Origin: Hyphomicrobiales bacterium
Lineage (GTDB): Bacteria > Pseudomonadota > Alphaproteobacteria > Rhizobiales > Xanthobacteraceae
Assembly: GCA_017305535.1 (NCBI GenBank)
Contig: JAFKKN010000004.1
Location: 62,001 to 126,000, forward strand
DNA length: 64,000 nucleotides
Direction: 5' to 3'
The notes under the pieces are model-generated. The model was not told where the DNA came from. It worked only from the letters and a program-made list of their open reading frames with translations, and searched no databases. Below are positions 45,006 to 53,269 of the stretch, one piece after another (position 1 is the first letter of the stretch; the number at the start of each line of letters is the position of its first letter). The position numbers and the translations under genes were made by a program.

Positions 45006-46777
45006 TGACCATGACGCAACGTTGGCCGATCATTCTTTTCGCACTGGTGATGGCGGCGCTGCCGCTGGTCCCGGAGATTCCGCCATTCTGGATCGTGCTG
45101 CTGAACAACATCGGCCTCGCCGCGCTGGTGGCGATGGGGCTGGTGCTGCTCACCGGCGTCGGCGGCCTCACCTCCTTCGGACAGGCCGCGTTCTGCGGCT
45201 TCGGCGCCTACACCACCGCCGTGCTCTCCACCGCCTACGGCGTCTCGCCATGGCTAACGCTGCCGCTGGCGCTGATCGTCAGCGGCCTCGCCGCCGTGGT
45301 ACTCGGGCTCATTACGGTGCGACTCTCCGGCCATTACCTGCCGCTCGGCACCCTGGCCTGGAGCCTTGGCCTCTACTACCTGTTCGGCAAGCTGGAATTC
45401 GTCGGCCGCAACGACGGCATCTCGGCGATCCCGCCGCTCGAGATCGGGGCGTGGCGGATGCTCGATGCCGGCTCGATCTATTACGTGATCTGGATCGCCG
45501 TGATCCTGTCGGCGGTTCTCACCACCAACCTCTTGGATTCGCGTACCGGGCGCGGCATCCGCGCACTGCGGCGCGGCCACATCGCGGCCGAGGCCTTCGG
45601 CGTCAACACCGCGCGTGCGAAGCTGCTGGTCTTCATCTACGCCGCCGTGCTGGCAGGTTTGTCCGGGTGGCTCTACGCGCACTTCCTGCGCGCGGTGACA
45701 CCGACGCCGTTCGGCGTCCACGCCTCGATCGAATACCTGTTCATCGCCGTGGTCGGCGGCGCCGGCTACATCTGGGGCGGCGTGCTCGGCGCGGTGATCG
45801 TCATCGTGCTCAAGGAGATCCTGCAAAGCTATTTGCCGCTGATCTTCGGCGGACAAGGCCAGCTCGAACTGATCGTGTTCGGGCTCGTGCTGGTGGCGCT
45901 GGTGCATCTCGCGCCCGGCGGCGTGTGGCCATGGCTCGCCGGCCTGTTGCCGTTCAAGCGCCGCCCGCCCCGCATCGACACCTCGCTGCACCTCGCCGCG
46001 CGGCCCGCGACCGAACTGCCGCCGGTGCTGCTGCAACTTGAGGGCGCGCGCAAACAGTTCGGCGGCGTGGTCGCGGTCAACGATGTCAGCTTCTCGGTCA
46101 AACCCAAAGAGATCGTCGCACTGATCGGCCCCAACGGCGCGGGCAAGAGCACCACCTTCAACCTGATCACCCGCGTACTCGACTCCAGCTCCGGACGCAT
46201 CACGGTGTGCGGCACCGATGTCGCCGGCACGACACCGCAGCAGATCGCGCGGCTGGGCGTGGCCCGCACCTTCCAGCATGTCAAGCTCGTCCCCGACATG
46301 ACGGTGCTGGAAAACGTCGCGCTCGGCGCGCATCTGCGCGGCCGCTCCGGCACCTTCGCCAGCATGCTGCGGCTCGACCGCGCCGACGAAGCCAAATTGC
46401 TGGCGGAAGCCACGCGGCAGATCGAACGCGTCGGCCTCAAGGACCAGATCGATCAACTGGCGGGCAGCCTTTCGCTCGGCCAGCAGCGCATCGTCGAGAT
46501 CGCCCGCGCGTTGTGCGTCGATCCGGTATTACTCTTGCTCGACGAACCGGCGGCGGGCCTGCGCCACATGGAGAAGCAGCAACTCGCCGCACTGCTGCGG
46601 CAACTGCGCGACGGCGGCATGTCGATCCTGCTGGTGGAGCACGATATGGGATTTGTCATGGACCTCGCCGACCGCATCGTCGTGCTCGATTTCGGCACCA
46701 AGATTGCGGAAGGCACGCCGGACACGATCAAGACCAACCCGGATGTGATCCGCGCCTATCTCGGAGCCGCCGCATGA
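45005..46777 (+). CDS. ABC transporter permease-ATPase fusion (LivM-LivG)
   Basis: 590 residues joining two subunits. Residues 1-320 are a LivM permease (LVLLTGVGGLTSFGQAAFCG, EAA-like IRALRRGHIAAEAFGVNTAR). From about 345 follows a LivG ATPase with Walker A GPNGAGKST near 374-382, signature LSLGQQRIVEIARAL near 488 and LLLLDEPAAGL near 508. No internal stop or frameshift is seen, so the fusion appears genuine. Fused LivMG proteins occur in aromatic-acid transporters. ATG at 45005 or 45011 are both possible. Downstream livF overlaps by 4 bp. Confidence 0.92.
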   Translation: MTMTQRWPIILFALVMAALPLVPEIPPFWIVLLNNIGLAALVAMGLVLLTGVGGLTSFGQAAFCGFGAYTTAVLSTAYGVSPWLTLPLALIVSGLAAVVLGLITVRLSGHYLPLGTLAWSLGLYYLFGKLEFVGRNDGISAIPPLEIGAWRMLDAGSIYYVIWIAVILSAVLTTNLLDSRTGRGIRALRRGHIAAEAFGVNTARAKLLVFIYAAVLAGLSGWLYAHFLRAVTPTPFGVHASIEYLFIAVVGGAGYIWGGVLGAVIVIVLKEILQSYLPLIFGGQGQLELIVFGLVLVALVHLAPGGVWPWLAGLLPFKRRPPRIDTSLHLAARPATELPPVLLQLEGARKQFGGVVAVNDVSFSVKPKEIVALIGPNGAGKSTTFNLITRVLDSSSGRITVCGTDVAGTTPQQIARLGVARTFQHVKLVPDMTVLENVALGAHLRGRSGTFASMLRLDRADEAKLLAEATRQIERVGLKDQIDQLAGSLSLGQQRIVEIARALCVDPVLLLLDEPAAGLRHMEKQQLAALLRQLRDGGMSILLVEHDMGFVMDLADRIVVLDFGTKIAEGTPDTIKTNPDVIRAYLGAAA

Positions 46778-47505
46778 CCGCGCCCCTGCTCTCGGTCTCC
46801 AATGCATCGATATCCTACGGCAAGGTCGAGGCGGTGCGCTCGGTGTCGCTCGAGGTCGGCCGCAACGAGATCGTCACCATCGTCGGCGCCAACGGCGCGG
46901 GCAAGACCACGCTGCTCAATGCGACCATGGGCATCCTGCCGCAGAGCGGCCGTATCCGCTTCGACGGTATCGACATCGCCGGGCTGGAGATCGAGGATCG
47001 CGTCGCAGCGGGGCTGTCACTGGTGCCGGAGCATCGCGAGTTGTTCGGCACCATGAGTGTCGAGGACAATCTGCAACTCGGCGCATTCCGCAACGCCGGG
47101 GCCGCTGCGAAATCGTTCGAGCGGGTCTACGCGCTGTTTCCGCGCCTCAAGGAACGGCGGCAGCAACTCGCGGGCACGCTGTCCGGCGGCGAGCAGCAGA
47201 TGCTTGCAATGGGCCGCGCGCTGATGGGCGAGCCGCGCCTCTTGATGCTGGACGAACCGAGCCTCGGCCTCGCGCCGCTGATCGTCGCAGATATCTTCAA
47301 GACGGTGGGCGAGTTGCGCGCCTCCGGCGTGTCCGTGCTGCTGGTGGAGCAGAACGCCAAGGCTGCGTTGCAGATCGCCGATCGTGCTTACGTGATGGAG
47401 CTGGGCAGCTTCATTCTCGACGGCCCGGCCGATGCCGTCGCCACCGATCCGCGCGTCATCGCCAGCTATCTCGGCTTCCAGAACGAGGCGGCGGCAACGC
47501 CTTAA
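46774..47505 (+). CDS. livF: LIV-type ABC transporter ATP-binding protein (second cluster)
   Basis: 243 residues: Walker A GANGAGKTT, signature LSGGEQQMLAMGRAL, Walker B LLMLDEPSLGLAPL, H-loop LVEQNAK. The ATG overlaps the fusion-gene stop (ATGA). With LivH and the LivMG fusion it completes a four-domain importer whose binding protein is at 47709-48863. Confidence 0.92.
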   Translation: MTAPLLSVSNASISYGKVEAVRSVSLEVGRNEIVTIVGANGAGKTTLLNATMGILPQSGRIRFDGIDIAGLEIEDRVAAGLSLVPEHRELFGTMSVEDNLQLGAFRNAGAAAKSFERVYALFPRLKERRQQLAGTLSGGEQQMLAMGRALMGEPRLLMLDEPSLGLAPLIVADIFKTVGELRASGVSVLLVEQNAKAALQIADRAYVMELGSFILDGPADAVATDPRVIASYLGFQNEAAATP

Positions 47506-47533
47506 GGCAGACCGCAAACTAACTGACATCGAA

Positions 47534-47618
47534 CGTCATTGCGAGGAGCGCAGCGGCGAAACAATCCAGTTCTTGCTATATGGCTTTCTGGATTGCTTCG
47601 CTTCGCTCGCAATGACGT
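47534..47618. repeat. Palindromic repeat, family B (complete)
   Basis: CGTCATTGCGAGGAGCGCAG ... CTGGATTGCTTCGCTTCGC then TCGCAATGACG. Arms fold on each other over about 85 bp. Between convergent genes. Confidence 0.8.
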
Positions 47619-47646
47619 AAAGCTTTTTGACATTACGCAAACCACG

Positions 47647-47678
47647 CAAAAAGAATGGCCGGGCAAGCCCGGCCATTC
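47647..47678 (-). terminator. Rho-independent terminator of the binding-protein gene
   Basis: Perfect 12-bp stem GAATGGCCGGGC/GCCCGGCCATTC, followed on the minus strand by TTTTT. The stem core equals that of family A repeats. Confidence 0.88.
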
Positions 47679-47708
47679 TCATTCCATTGCGGCGTTACAG
47701 GTCGCGCT

Positions 47709-48863
47709 TTACTTCACCTGAACGTATTTGCCGTCCTTCACCGTCAGCAGGATGCGCGAGCGGTCGTCGAGACCGAAGCGATCCTTTTCGGTGAAGTTGT
47801 AGACGCCCTGACTTGCGGCAATGTCACGCTCGGTCAACAGCGCCTTGCGGATGGCGTCGCGGAATTCGGGCGTGCCCGGTTTCGCCGACTTCAGCGCCAC
47901 CGGCACCACGCGTTCCAGCACCTTGAAGGCGTCGAACGAGTGGCCGGCGAACTGGCTGCGGCTGTTGGCGCCGTACTTGGCTTCGTAGGCCTTGTTCAGT
48001 TCGAGACCCGGCTTCTTGGTCAGCGCGCTGTCATCCTGACCTTCGGGGTCCATCACCGGACCGGACGCCATCAGCACGCCCTCGGCGGCTTTGCCGGCGA
48101 TGCGGATGAAGTCCATGCTGGCGGCGCCGTGGGTCTGATAGATCAGCCCCTTGTAACCGCGATCGCGCAGCGTCGACTGCGGCAGCGCGGCCGCGGTGCC
48201 CGAAGCGCCGATCAGGATCGCGTCGGGATTGGCGGCGATCAGTTTCAGCACCTGGCCGGTGACCGAGGTATCCGGACGGGCGAAGCGCTCCTCGTCAACG
48301 ACTTTCATGCCCATCGGCACGGCCTGAGCCTTGAGATCGTTGAACCACAGGTCGCCGTAGGAATCCGAATAGCCGATATAGCCGACGGTCTTCACGTTGC
48401 TCTTCTTCATATGATCGTAGAGCACCTTGCCCATGATCGGAATCGGTTGCGGCATCGACACCGACCACTTGGCGCGCTCCGGCGTGATCGGGAACGGCGC
48501 CAGACCCAAATGCGGAACGGCGGCTTCGTTGGCAACCGTCGACATCGCGATGCTGGGCGGCGTGGTGGACGACCCCATGATGACGTCGGCCTTGGATTCG
48601 GTCACGAAGCGGCGCGCGTTGTTGGTCGCAGCGGTCGGGTCGCCGCCGTCGTCGAGCACGATGACCTTGAGCGGAACGCCACCGATCTCCTTCGGCACGA
48701 ATTCCAGCGCGTTGCGCTCCGGAATGCCGAGCGCGGCCGCCGGCCCCGTGGTGGTGACCGAAATGCCGACGACGATTTCATTGCTTTGCGCCAACGCCGG
48801 CGCAACCAGCCCCGGCAATGCCATCGCCGCAACGGCAGCCATGGACAGCGTGAGTTTCTTCAT
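47709..48863 (-). CDS. Periplasmic substrate-binding protein (aromatic-acid transporter type)
   Basis: 384 residues. Signal peptide 1-25 (APALAQ), mature start SNEIVVGISVTTTGPAAALG; two-lobed type I fold with YSDSYGDLWFNDL and GTAAALPQSTLRDRGYKG. It differs from the three proteins at 37.5-41.6 kb and resembles the CouP type that binds hydroxycinnamates in Rhodopseudomonas. GGGAGG precedes the ATG at 48863. Ligand is inferred from the adjacent ligase and hydratase. Confidence 0.88.
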   Translation of the reverse strand: MKKLTLSMAAVAAMALPGLVAPALAQSNEIVVGISVTTTGPAAALGIPERNALEFVPKEIGGVPLKVIVLDDGGDPTAATNNARRFVTESKADVIMGSSTTPPSIAMSTVANEAAVPHLGLAPFPITPERAKWSVSMPQPIPIMGKVLYDHMKKSNVKTVGYIGYSDSYGDLWFNDLKAQAVPMGMKVVDEERFARPDTSVTGQVLKLIAANPDAILIGASGTAAALPQSTLRDRGYKGLIYQTHGAASMDFIRIAGKAAEGVLMASGPVMDPEGQDDSALTKKPGLELNKAYEAKYGANSRSQFAGHSFDAFKVLERVVPVALKSAKPGTPEFRDAIRKALLTERDIAASQGVYNFTEKDRFGLDDRSRILLTVKDGKYVQVK

Positions 48864-49016
48864 TCGTTCCTCCCTGAAAATGCTTTTAAAGTCAGTTTAG
48901 TGGCCTGGTTTCTCAGTTCAGCCCCTTCTTTAGGCGGTGCTGTTGGCGAAGTCATCCCCGCGCGAGCCGCGCGACGATATCGCGCGGCATAGCGTTAACT
49001 GCGGGAGCGTCATCGT

Positions 49017-49778
49017 TCACTTCGGCGCCATGCGCAGCGAGGCGTCGAGCCGCACGACCTCGCCGTTGAGATACGGGTTATCGATCATGTGCAGCGCCAA
49101 TGAGGCGTATTCATCCGGCACGCCGAGCCGATGCGGGAATGGGATCGCGGCCGCGAGGCTGTCTTGCGCCTCCTGCGGCAGCGCACCGAGCAACGGCGTC
49201 AGAAACAGGCCGGGCGCGATGGTCAGCACGCGAATGCCGAATTGCGCCAGTTCGCGCGCGATCGGCAAGGTCATGCCGACAATGCCGCCCTTCGAGGCCG
49301 AATACGCCGCCTGCCCGATCTGGCCGTCATAGGCCGCAACCGACGCGGTGTTGATGACGACACCGCGTTCGCCGCCGTCAAGCGGCGCGAGCTTCGACAT
49401 TTCCGAGGTCGCGAGCCGCAGCATGTTGAACGAGCCGATCAGATTGATGCGGATGACACGGTCGAAATCCGCCAGCCCATGCGGTCCCTCGCGGCCGACA
49501 ACACGCTTGGCGACGCCGATGCCGGCACAGTTCACCAGCACACGCGCCGGGCCATGCGCTTTGGCGGCGGCAACGATTGCCGCTTCGCCTGAGGCAGCAT
49601 CGGCCACGTCGCAATGCACGGCGACGCCACCGATTTCCTTGGCAAGCTCTTCCGCGAGCTTGGTGTTGAGGTCGGCGACCGCAACCTTGGCGCCTTGCGC
49701 CGCCAGTTTGCGCGCCGTGGCCGCGCCCAATCCCGATGCGCCGCCGGTGACGATGGCGGCCTGACCTTGCAACTTCAT
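49017..49778 (-). CDS. HSD10-like short-chain dehydrogenase (3-hydroxyacyl-CoA type)
   Basis: 253 residues: TGGASGLG (11-18), NCAGIG, Ser146, Tyr159, Lys163. The HVxD-type coenzyme region and the inserted loop around VVGREGPHGLADFDRV are those of type II 3-hydroxyacyl-CoA dehydrogenases. AGGAGG 5 nt before the ATG. In this operon it would oxidise the beta-hydroxy side-chain CoA ester made by the hydratase, giving a CoA-dependent beta-oxidation route for phenylpropanoids. Gap to the ligase gene is 39 bp. Confidence 0.87.
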   Translation of the reverse strand: MKLQGQAAIVTGGASGLGAATARKLAAQGAKVAVADLNTKLAEELAKEIGGVAVHCDVADAASGEAAIVAAAKAHGPARVLVNCAGIGVAKRVVGREGPHGLADFDRVIRINLIGSFNMLRLATSEMSKLAPLDGGERGVVINTASVAAYDGQIGQAAYSASKGGIVGMTLPIARELAQFGIRVLTIAPGLFLTPLLGALPQEAQDSLAAAIPFPHRLGVPDEYASLALHMIDNPYLNGEVVRLDASLRMAPK

Positions 49779-49817
49779 GACGTCCTCCTGTGAATCGATG
49801 ATATGAGTGGCGCGCGT

Positions 49818-51698
49818 TCAGTCTGCGGAAATGACGCGAGCCGGCGGCGGCGATGCGTAGAGGCTTTCGATCCATACCGCGCGATGTTCGAGCACCGCAC
49901 GCTGGTTGATCGAGCCCTTGTCGGTGACCTCGCCGCGATCGATCGACAACGGCACGTCAACCAGCATCGCGCGCGCGATGCGATTGGACGAGCCGGTCGC
50001 GGTGGCCGCGAACGCCGCGAGCCGCTCGCGGAATGCCTGCCGTACTTTTGGGTCGTTCGCAGCAACGGCGAGATCGTCGGGCGGCAACAACGGATTGATG
50101 ACGCGGCAGCCATCGAGATCGAGGATCACCAGCGCCGACAATTCGTCGCGGTTGATACCGGCGATCACCACGTCGCGTACCAGCGGCGCGCAGGCGGCGA
50201 CAAAACGCGCGCGCAGCGGGCCGACGCTGACCCAGGTGCCGCTGCCGAGCTTGAAGTCCTCGGAGATGCGGCCGTCGAAATCGAATCCGACATCGACATT
50301 CGCCGGATCGACGAAACGGATCGCGTCGCCCATGACGTAAAAGCCTTCGTCGTCAAACGCCTTCGTCGTCAACTCCGGCTGCCGCCAATAACCGGGCGTG
50401 ACGTTCGGGCCCTTGGCACGCACTTCGATCTTGCCGTTGTTGGGAATGAGCTTGGCGTCGTTACCCGGCACCGGCAGGCCGATGTGGCCGGAGCGGCTGG
50501 TTTCCGGCGTCACCGACATGAAGAACGGCGCGGTCTCGGTGGCCCCGAGCCCGGTCAACATCGGCACCCGCCGCCCGGTCACCTGCACGGCGATCTCGTC
50601 GAGGCTGCCCCAGACGTAAGGCGACAACGCCGCGCCGCTGAAGAACATCGCATGCAGCTTGCCGAAGAATTTTTCGCGCAAGCCCGCGTCGTCGCGCAGA
50701 TAGGGCAGCAACGACTCGTAGCCTTTCGGCACGTTGAAATAGACGGTCGGCGAAATCTCGCGCAGGTTGCGTACCGTCTCGGCGATACCGCCCGGCGTCG
50801 GCTTGCCTTCGTCGAGATACATCGAGCCGCCGTTGAACAGCGTCAGCCCGATATTGTGATTGCCACCGAACGTGTGATTCCACGGCAGCCAATCGACGAT
50901 CACCGGCGGCTCGTCTTTCAGAAACGCCAGCGTCTCGCGCAGCATCACCTGATTGGCGCAGATCATCCGCTGAGTGTTGATCACCGCTTTCGGATTGCCG
51001 GTCGAGCCCGACGTCAGCAAAAATTTCGCGATGGTGTCGGGGCCGATCGCATCATGTACGGCGTCGAGTTGCGGATGCTCCGGCGTCGCCAGCAATTCGG
51101 CGAGCGGCGTCACGGTGCGACCCGGCACCTCGCCGCGCGCCGCGACGATTTCGACATCGGTCGGAACGTTGGCGGCGAGCGCATCGCAAAACTGCGTGGC
51201 ATCGGCCGCGAACACCAGCCCCGGCGTCAGCAATTTCATCACGAAGGACAGCTTGCCAAAATCCTTCGACACCAGCGAATAGGCCGGCGATACCGGACAG
51301 AACGGCACGCCCGCGTATAACGCACCGAACGCCAGCAAGGCATGATCGATGGAATTGCCCGAGAGGATCATCACCGGCCGCTCGGACGACAGCTCACGCG
51401 TCAGCAGGGCCGACGCAACATGCCGACTTGCATCGAGCAGTTGCGCATAAGTGATGGTACGCCAGCCGCCGTCTGCGGCGCGCTCGGCCATGAAGACGCG
51501 GTTCGGTTCGCGCTCGACCCAGTGATGCAGGCGATCAGTCAGCCGGCGCGGATAGTCAACGAGCGGGCTGGTAGGACGAACATAGACGGTGCCGTCGTCG
51601 CGGCGCTCGATCCGCACTGCGGGCCTGCCGAACGAAATCGGCCGCAGCGGCGCGCGCGCCGCATCTGGTGTCGCGTTGGAAGCAGCCATGCTCGACAT
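49818..51698 (-). CDS. Feruloyl-CoA-synthase-type acyl-CoA ligase
   Basis: 626 residues, larger than usual acyl-CoA ligases and of the Fcs/CouB type. LTSGSTGNPKAVINTQRM is the ATP loop, GLGATETAPFFMS the adenylate motif and YVMGDAIRFVD followed by FDFDGRISEDFKL the hinge, where this family lacks the usual RxKD form. Activates a hydroxycinnamate or related phenylpropanoid to its CoA ester. GAGGAG precedes the ATG at 51698. Follows the hydratase by 21 bp. Confidence 0.88.
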   Translation of the reverse strand: MSSMAASNATPDAARAPLRPISFGRPAVRIERRDDGTVYVRPTSPLVDYPRRLTDRLHHWVEREPNRVFMAERAADGGWRTITYAQLLDASRHVASALLTRELSSERPVMILSGNSIDHALLAFGALYAGVPFCPVSPAYSLVSKDFGKLSFVMKLLTPGLVFAADATQFCDALAANVPTDVEIVAARGEVPGRTVTPLAELLATPEHPQLDAVHDAIGPDTIAKFLLTSGSTGNPKAVINTQRMICANQVMLRETLAFLKDEPPVIVDWLPWNHTFGGNHNIGLTLFNGGSMYLDEGKPTPGGIAETVRNLREISPTVYFNVPKGYESLLPYLRDDAGLREKFFGKLHAMFFSGAALSPYVWGSLDEIAVQVTGRRVPMLTGLGATETAPFFMSVTPETSRSGHIGLPVPGNDAKLIPNNGKIEVRAKGPNVTPGYWRQPELTTKAFDDEGFYVMGDAIRFVDPANVDVGFDFDGRISEDFKLGSGTWVSVGPLRARFVAACAPLVRDVVIAGINRDELSALVILDLDGCRVINPLLPPDDLAVAANDPKVRQAFRERLAAFAATATGSSNRIARAMLVDVPLSIDRGEVTDKGSINQRAVLEHRAVWIESLYASPPPARVISAD

Positions 51699-51719
51699 CC
51701 GGCAATGCTCCTCGAATCC

Positions 51720-52526
51720 TCAGGCGGGGCGAACCTTCGCGGTCTTGCGATCGAGAAACGCCCGTATTCGCTTCTTGGCCTCCTGATCGCTCTGCGCCAC
51801 CGTCGCCATCAGCGATTCCATCAACAGGCCGGTCTGCGGATTCGATTCAGCGATCATCGGCAGTGCCTGCAACACCGCGAAGTTGGTCAGCGGTGCATTT
51901 TCGGCGACCCGTTGCGCCAATTCCATCGCCTTGACGTAAGCGCCGCCCGCGTCGGTGAGATATTGCGACAACCCGCAGGCGACGCCTTCGCTGGCGGAAT
52001 AGACCCGCCCGGTCAACATCATGTCGGCCATTCGCGCCACGCCAATCAGACGCGGCAGCCGCACCGAACCGCCGCCGCCGACGAAGATGCCGCGGCTGCC
52101 TTCCGGCAAAGCATAGTAGGTACTGGCGTCGGCGACGCGGATATGCGCCGCGCAGGCCAGTTCAAGGCCGCCGCCGATCACCGCGCCGCGCAGGGCCGCG
52201 ATCACCGGCACGCGGCAATATTGAATCTTGTCGAACACCCGATGCCACATCTGGGAATGCACCAGTCCGCCGGTGGCGTCGCGCTCGGTCAGTTCGGAGA
52301 GATCAAGACCGGCGGAAAAGTGTTCGCCGACACCATGCAGCACCACGGCGCCGATGCCGTCCGGCAAATGGGAAAAACAGCGCTGGATCTCCGCCATGAT
52401 GTCGTCGTTCAGCGCATTGCGCTTGGCCGGGCGATTGAGCCCGACGCTCAGCACCGGCCCGACCGTTTCCGTGGTCAGCAGCGGCGCGGGCGCGGCGATG
52501 GAAGCGGAGGCGGCGGCGTTTCCCAT
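51720..52526 (-). CDS. Enoyl-CoA hydratase/isomerase family protein
   Basis: 268 residues, crotonase fold: HFSAGLDLSELTE for the oxyanion hole and CoA pocket, GAVIGGGLELACAAHIRVAD, ALPEGSRGIFVGGGGSVRLPRL. Likely hydrates the side-chain double bond of the CoA ester made by the ligase. In p-coumarate degraders (CouA) or ferulate degraders (Ech) this class also cleaves the chain to an aldehyde. First gene of the operon, with an operator-like repeat 27 bp upstream. Confidence 0.88.
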   Translation of the reverse strand: MGNAAASASIAAPAPLLTTETVGPVLSVGLNRPAKRNALNDDIMAEIQRCFSHLPDGIGAVVLHGVGEHFSAGLDLSELTERDATGGLVHSQMWHRVFDKIQYCRVPVIAALRGAVIGGGLELACAAHIRVADASTYYALPEGSRGIFVGGGGSVRLPRLIGVARMADMMLTGRVYSASEGVACGLSQYLTDAGGAYVKAMELAQRVAENAPLTNFAVLQALPMIAESNPQTGLLMESLMATVAQSDQEAKKRIRAFLDRKTAKVRPA

Positions 52527-52552
52527 GGGCTTATTATGTCCTTCGTAGAATA

Positions 52553-52567
52553 GTTATACTTTATAAC
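52553..52567. promoter_or_regulatory. Candidate MarR operator 2
   Basis: GTTATA-CTT-TATAAC, a perfect 6-bp inverted repeat with 3-bp spacer, 27 bp before the hydratase start, where bound repressor would block transcription. Same layout as sites 1 and 3. Confidence 0.65.
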
Positions 52568-52657
52568 CACTAGTACGAAAGTCAATAAAGCCCCGCACTC
52601 CCCATGAAGCGATATCCGCAGGAATCGATCTGACAATTGACGGGGCAACATCCCGGC

Positions 52658-52784
52658 CGTCATGGCCGGATTCATCCCGGCCATCCACGTCTTTACCCTT
52701 CGTCGGCCACGAAAGCGTGGATGCCCGGACCTTCGCCGCGCCGAAGCGGCTTCGGCCACGCAGGCGGAGGCCCCGGGCATGACG
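52658..52784. repeat. Palindromic repeat, family A (long, interrupted)
   Basis: CGTCATGGCCGGATTCATCC ... GTGGATGCCCGG, then an insert around GCCGCGCCGAAGCGGC, then CCCCGGGCATGACG. Between the TRAP/DUF3237 operon and the hydratase operon. Confidence 0.7.
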
Positions 52785-52804
52785 ACGCGCAACTCGTGGC
52801 GCGC

Positions 52805-53266
52805 TTAAAGCACCTGATGCACGTCGATGACGACGCGGTCGGCGTGGCGCGCGGCGGAGCCGACAAAGATATGCTGCATCAGCCAGCGGTACTTGGCACT
52901 GCCTGTCTCGAACTTCGGCGTAGTCCGAAAATAGATCAGCTCGGGATCAACCGGCTCACCGCGCTTGAGCTTCTCCAAAAGCTCTCGCGGCCCGAAGCGG
53001 AGGCCGATATTGCTCACCGCGATCATCGCGCCGTCATCCAGTTCAAGCGCGTATTTGGCCTCGAGATCGATCAGTTCATCGGGACCGACGATCTGAAAGT
53101 CCGTCCCGAATGGGCAGACCTTTCCCGAGATGCCTTCGCCACGCACTTCACCACCGAGAATCGGGACGACGCGACGCGTGCCAAAACCGGTGTCGCCCGC
53201 CGAGATCACCGGCCCGACGCTCACGGTGATGGTGAAAACGTATTTTGTCTTGAGTACGGGTGTCAT
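52805..53266 (-). CDS. DUF3237 family protein
   Basis: 153 residues matching DUF3237: YVFTITVSVGPVISAGDTG, RRVVPILGGEVRGEGISGKV, GTDFQIVGPDELIDLEAKYA, FRTTPKFETGSAKYRWL. Function of the family is not established; a small beta-barrel is expected. It starts 3 bp after the dctM stop, so it belongs to the TRAP operon. This linkage suggests a role with the imported aromatic or other acid. Confidence 0.88.
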   Translation of the reverse strand: MTPVLKTKYVFTITVSVGPVISAGDTGFGTRRVVPILGGEVRGEGISGKVCPFGTDFQIVGPDELIDLEAKYALELDDGAMIAVSNIGLRFGPRELLEKLKRGEPVDPELIYFRTTPKFETGSAKYRWLMQHIFVGSAARHADRVVIDVHQVL

Positions 53267-53269
53267 GAA

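Noticed and set aside
45940-46040. Frameshift or missing stop between livM and livG parts
   Set aside because: The frame is continuous with sensible linker sequence (RPPRIDTSLHLAARPATELP), and fused LivMG proteins are known, so an error is not needed.
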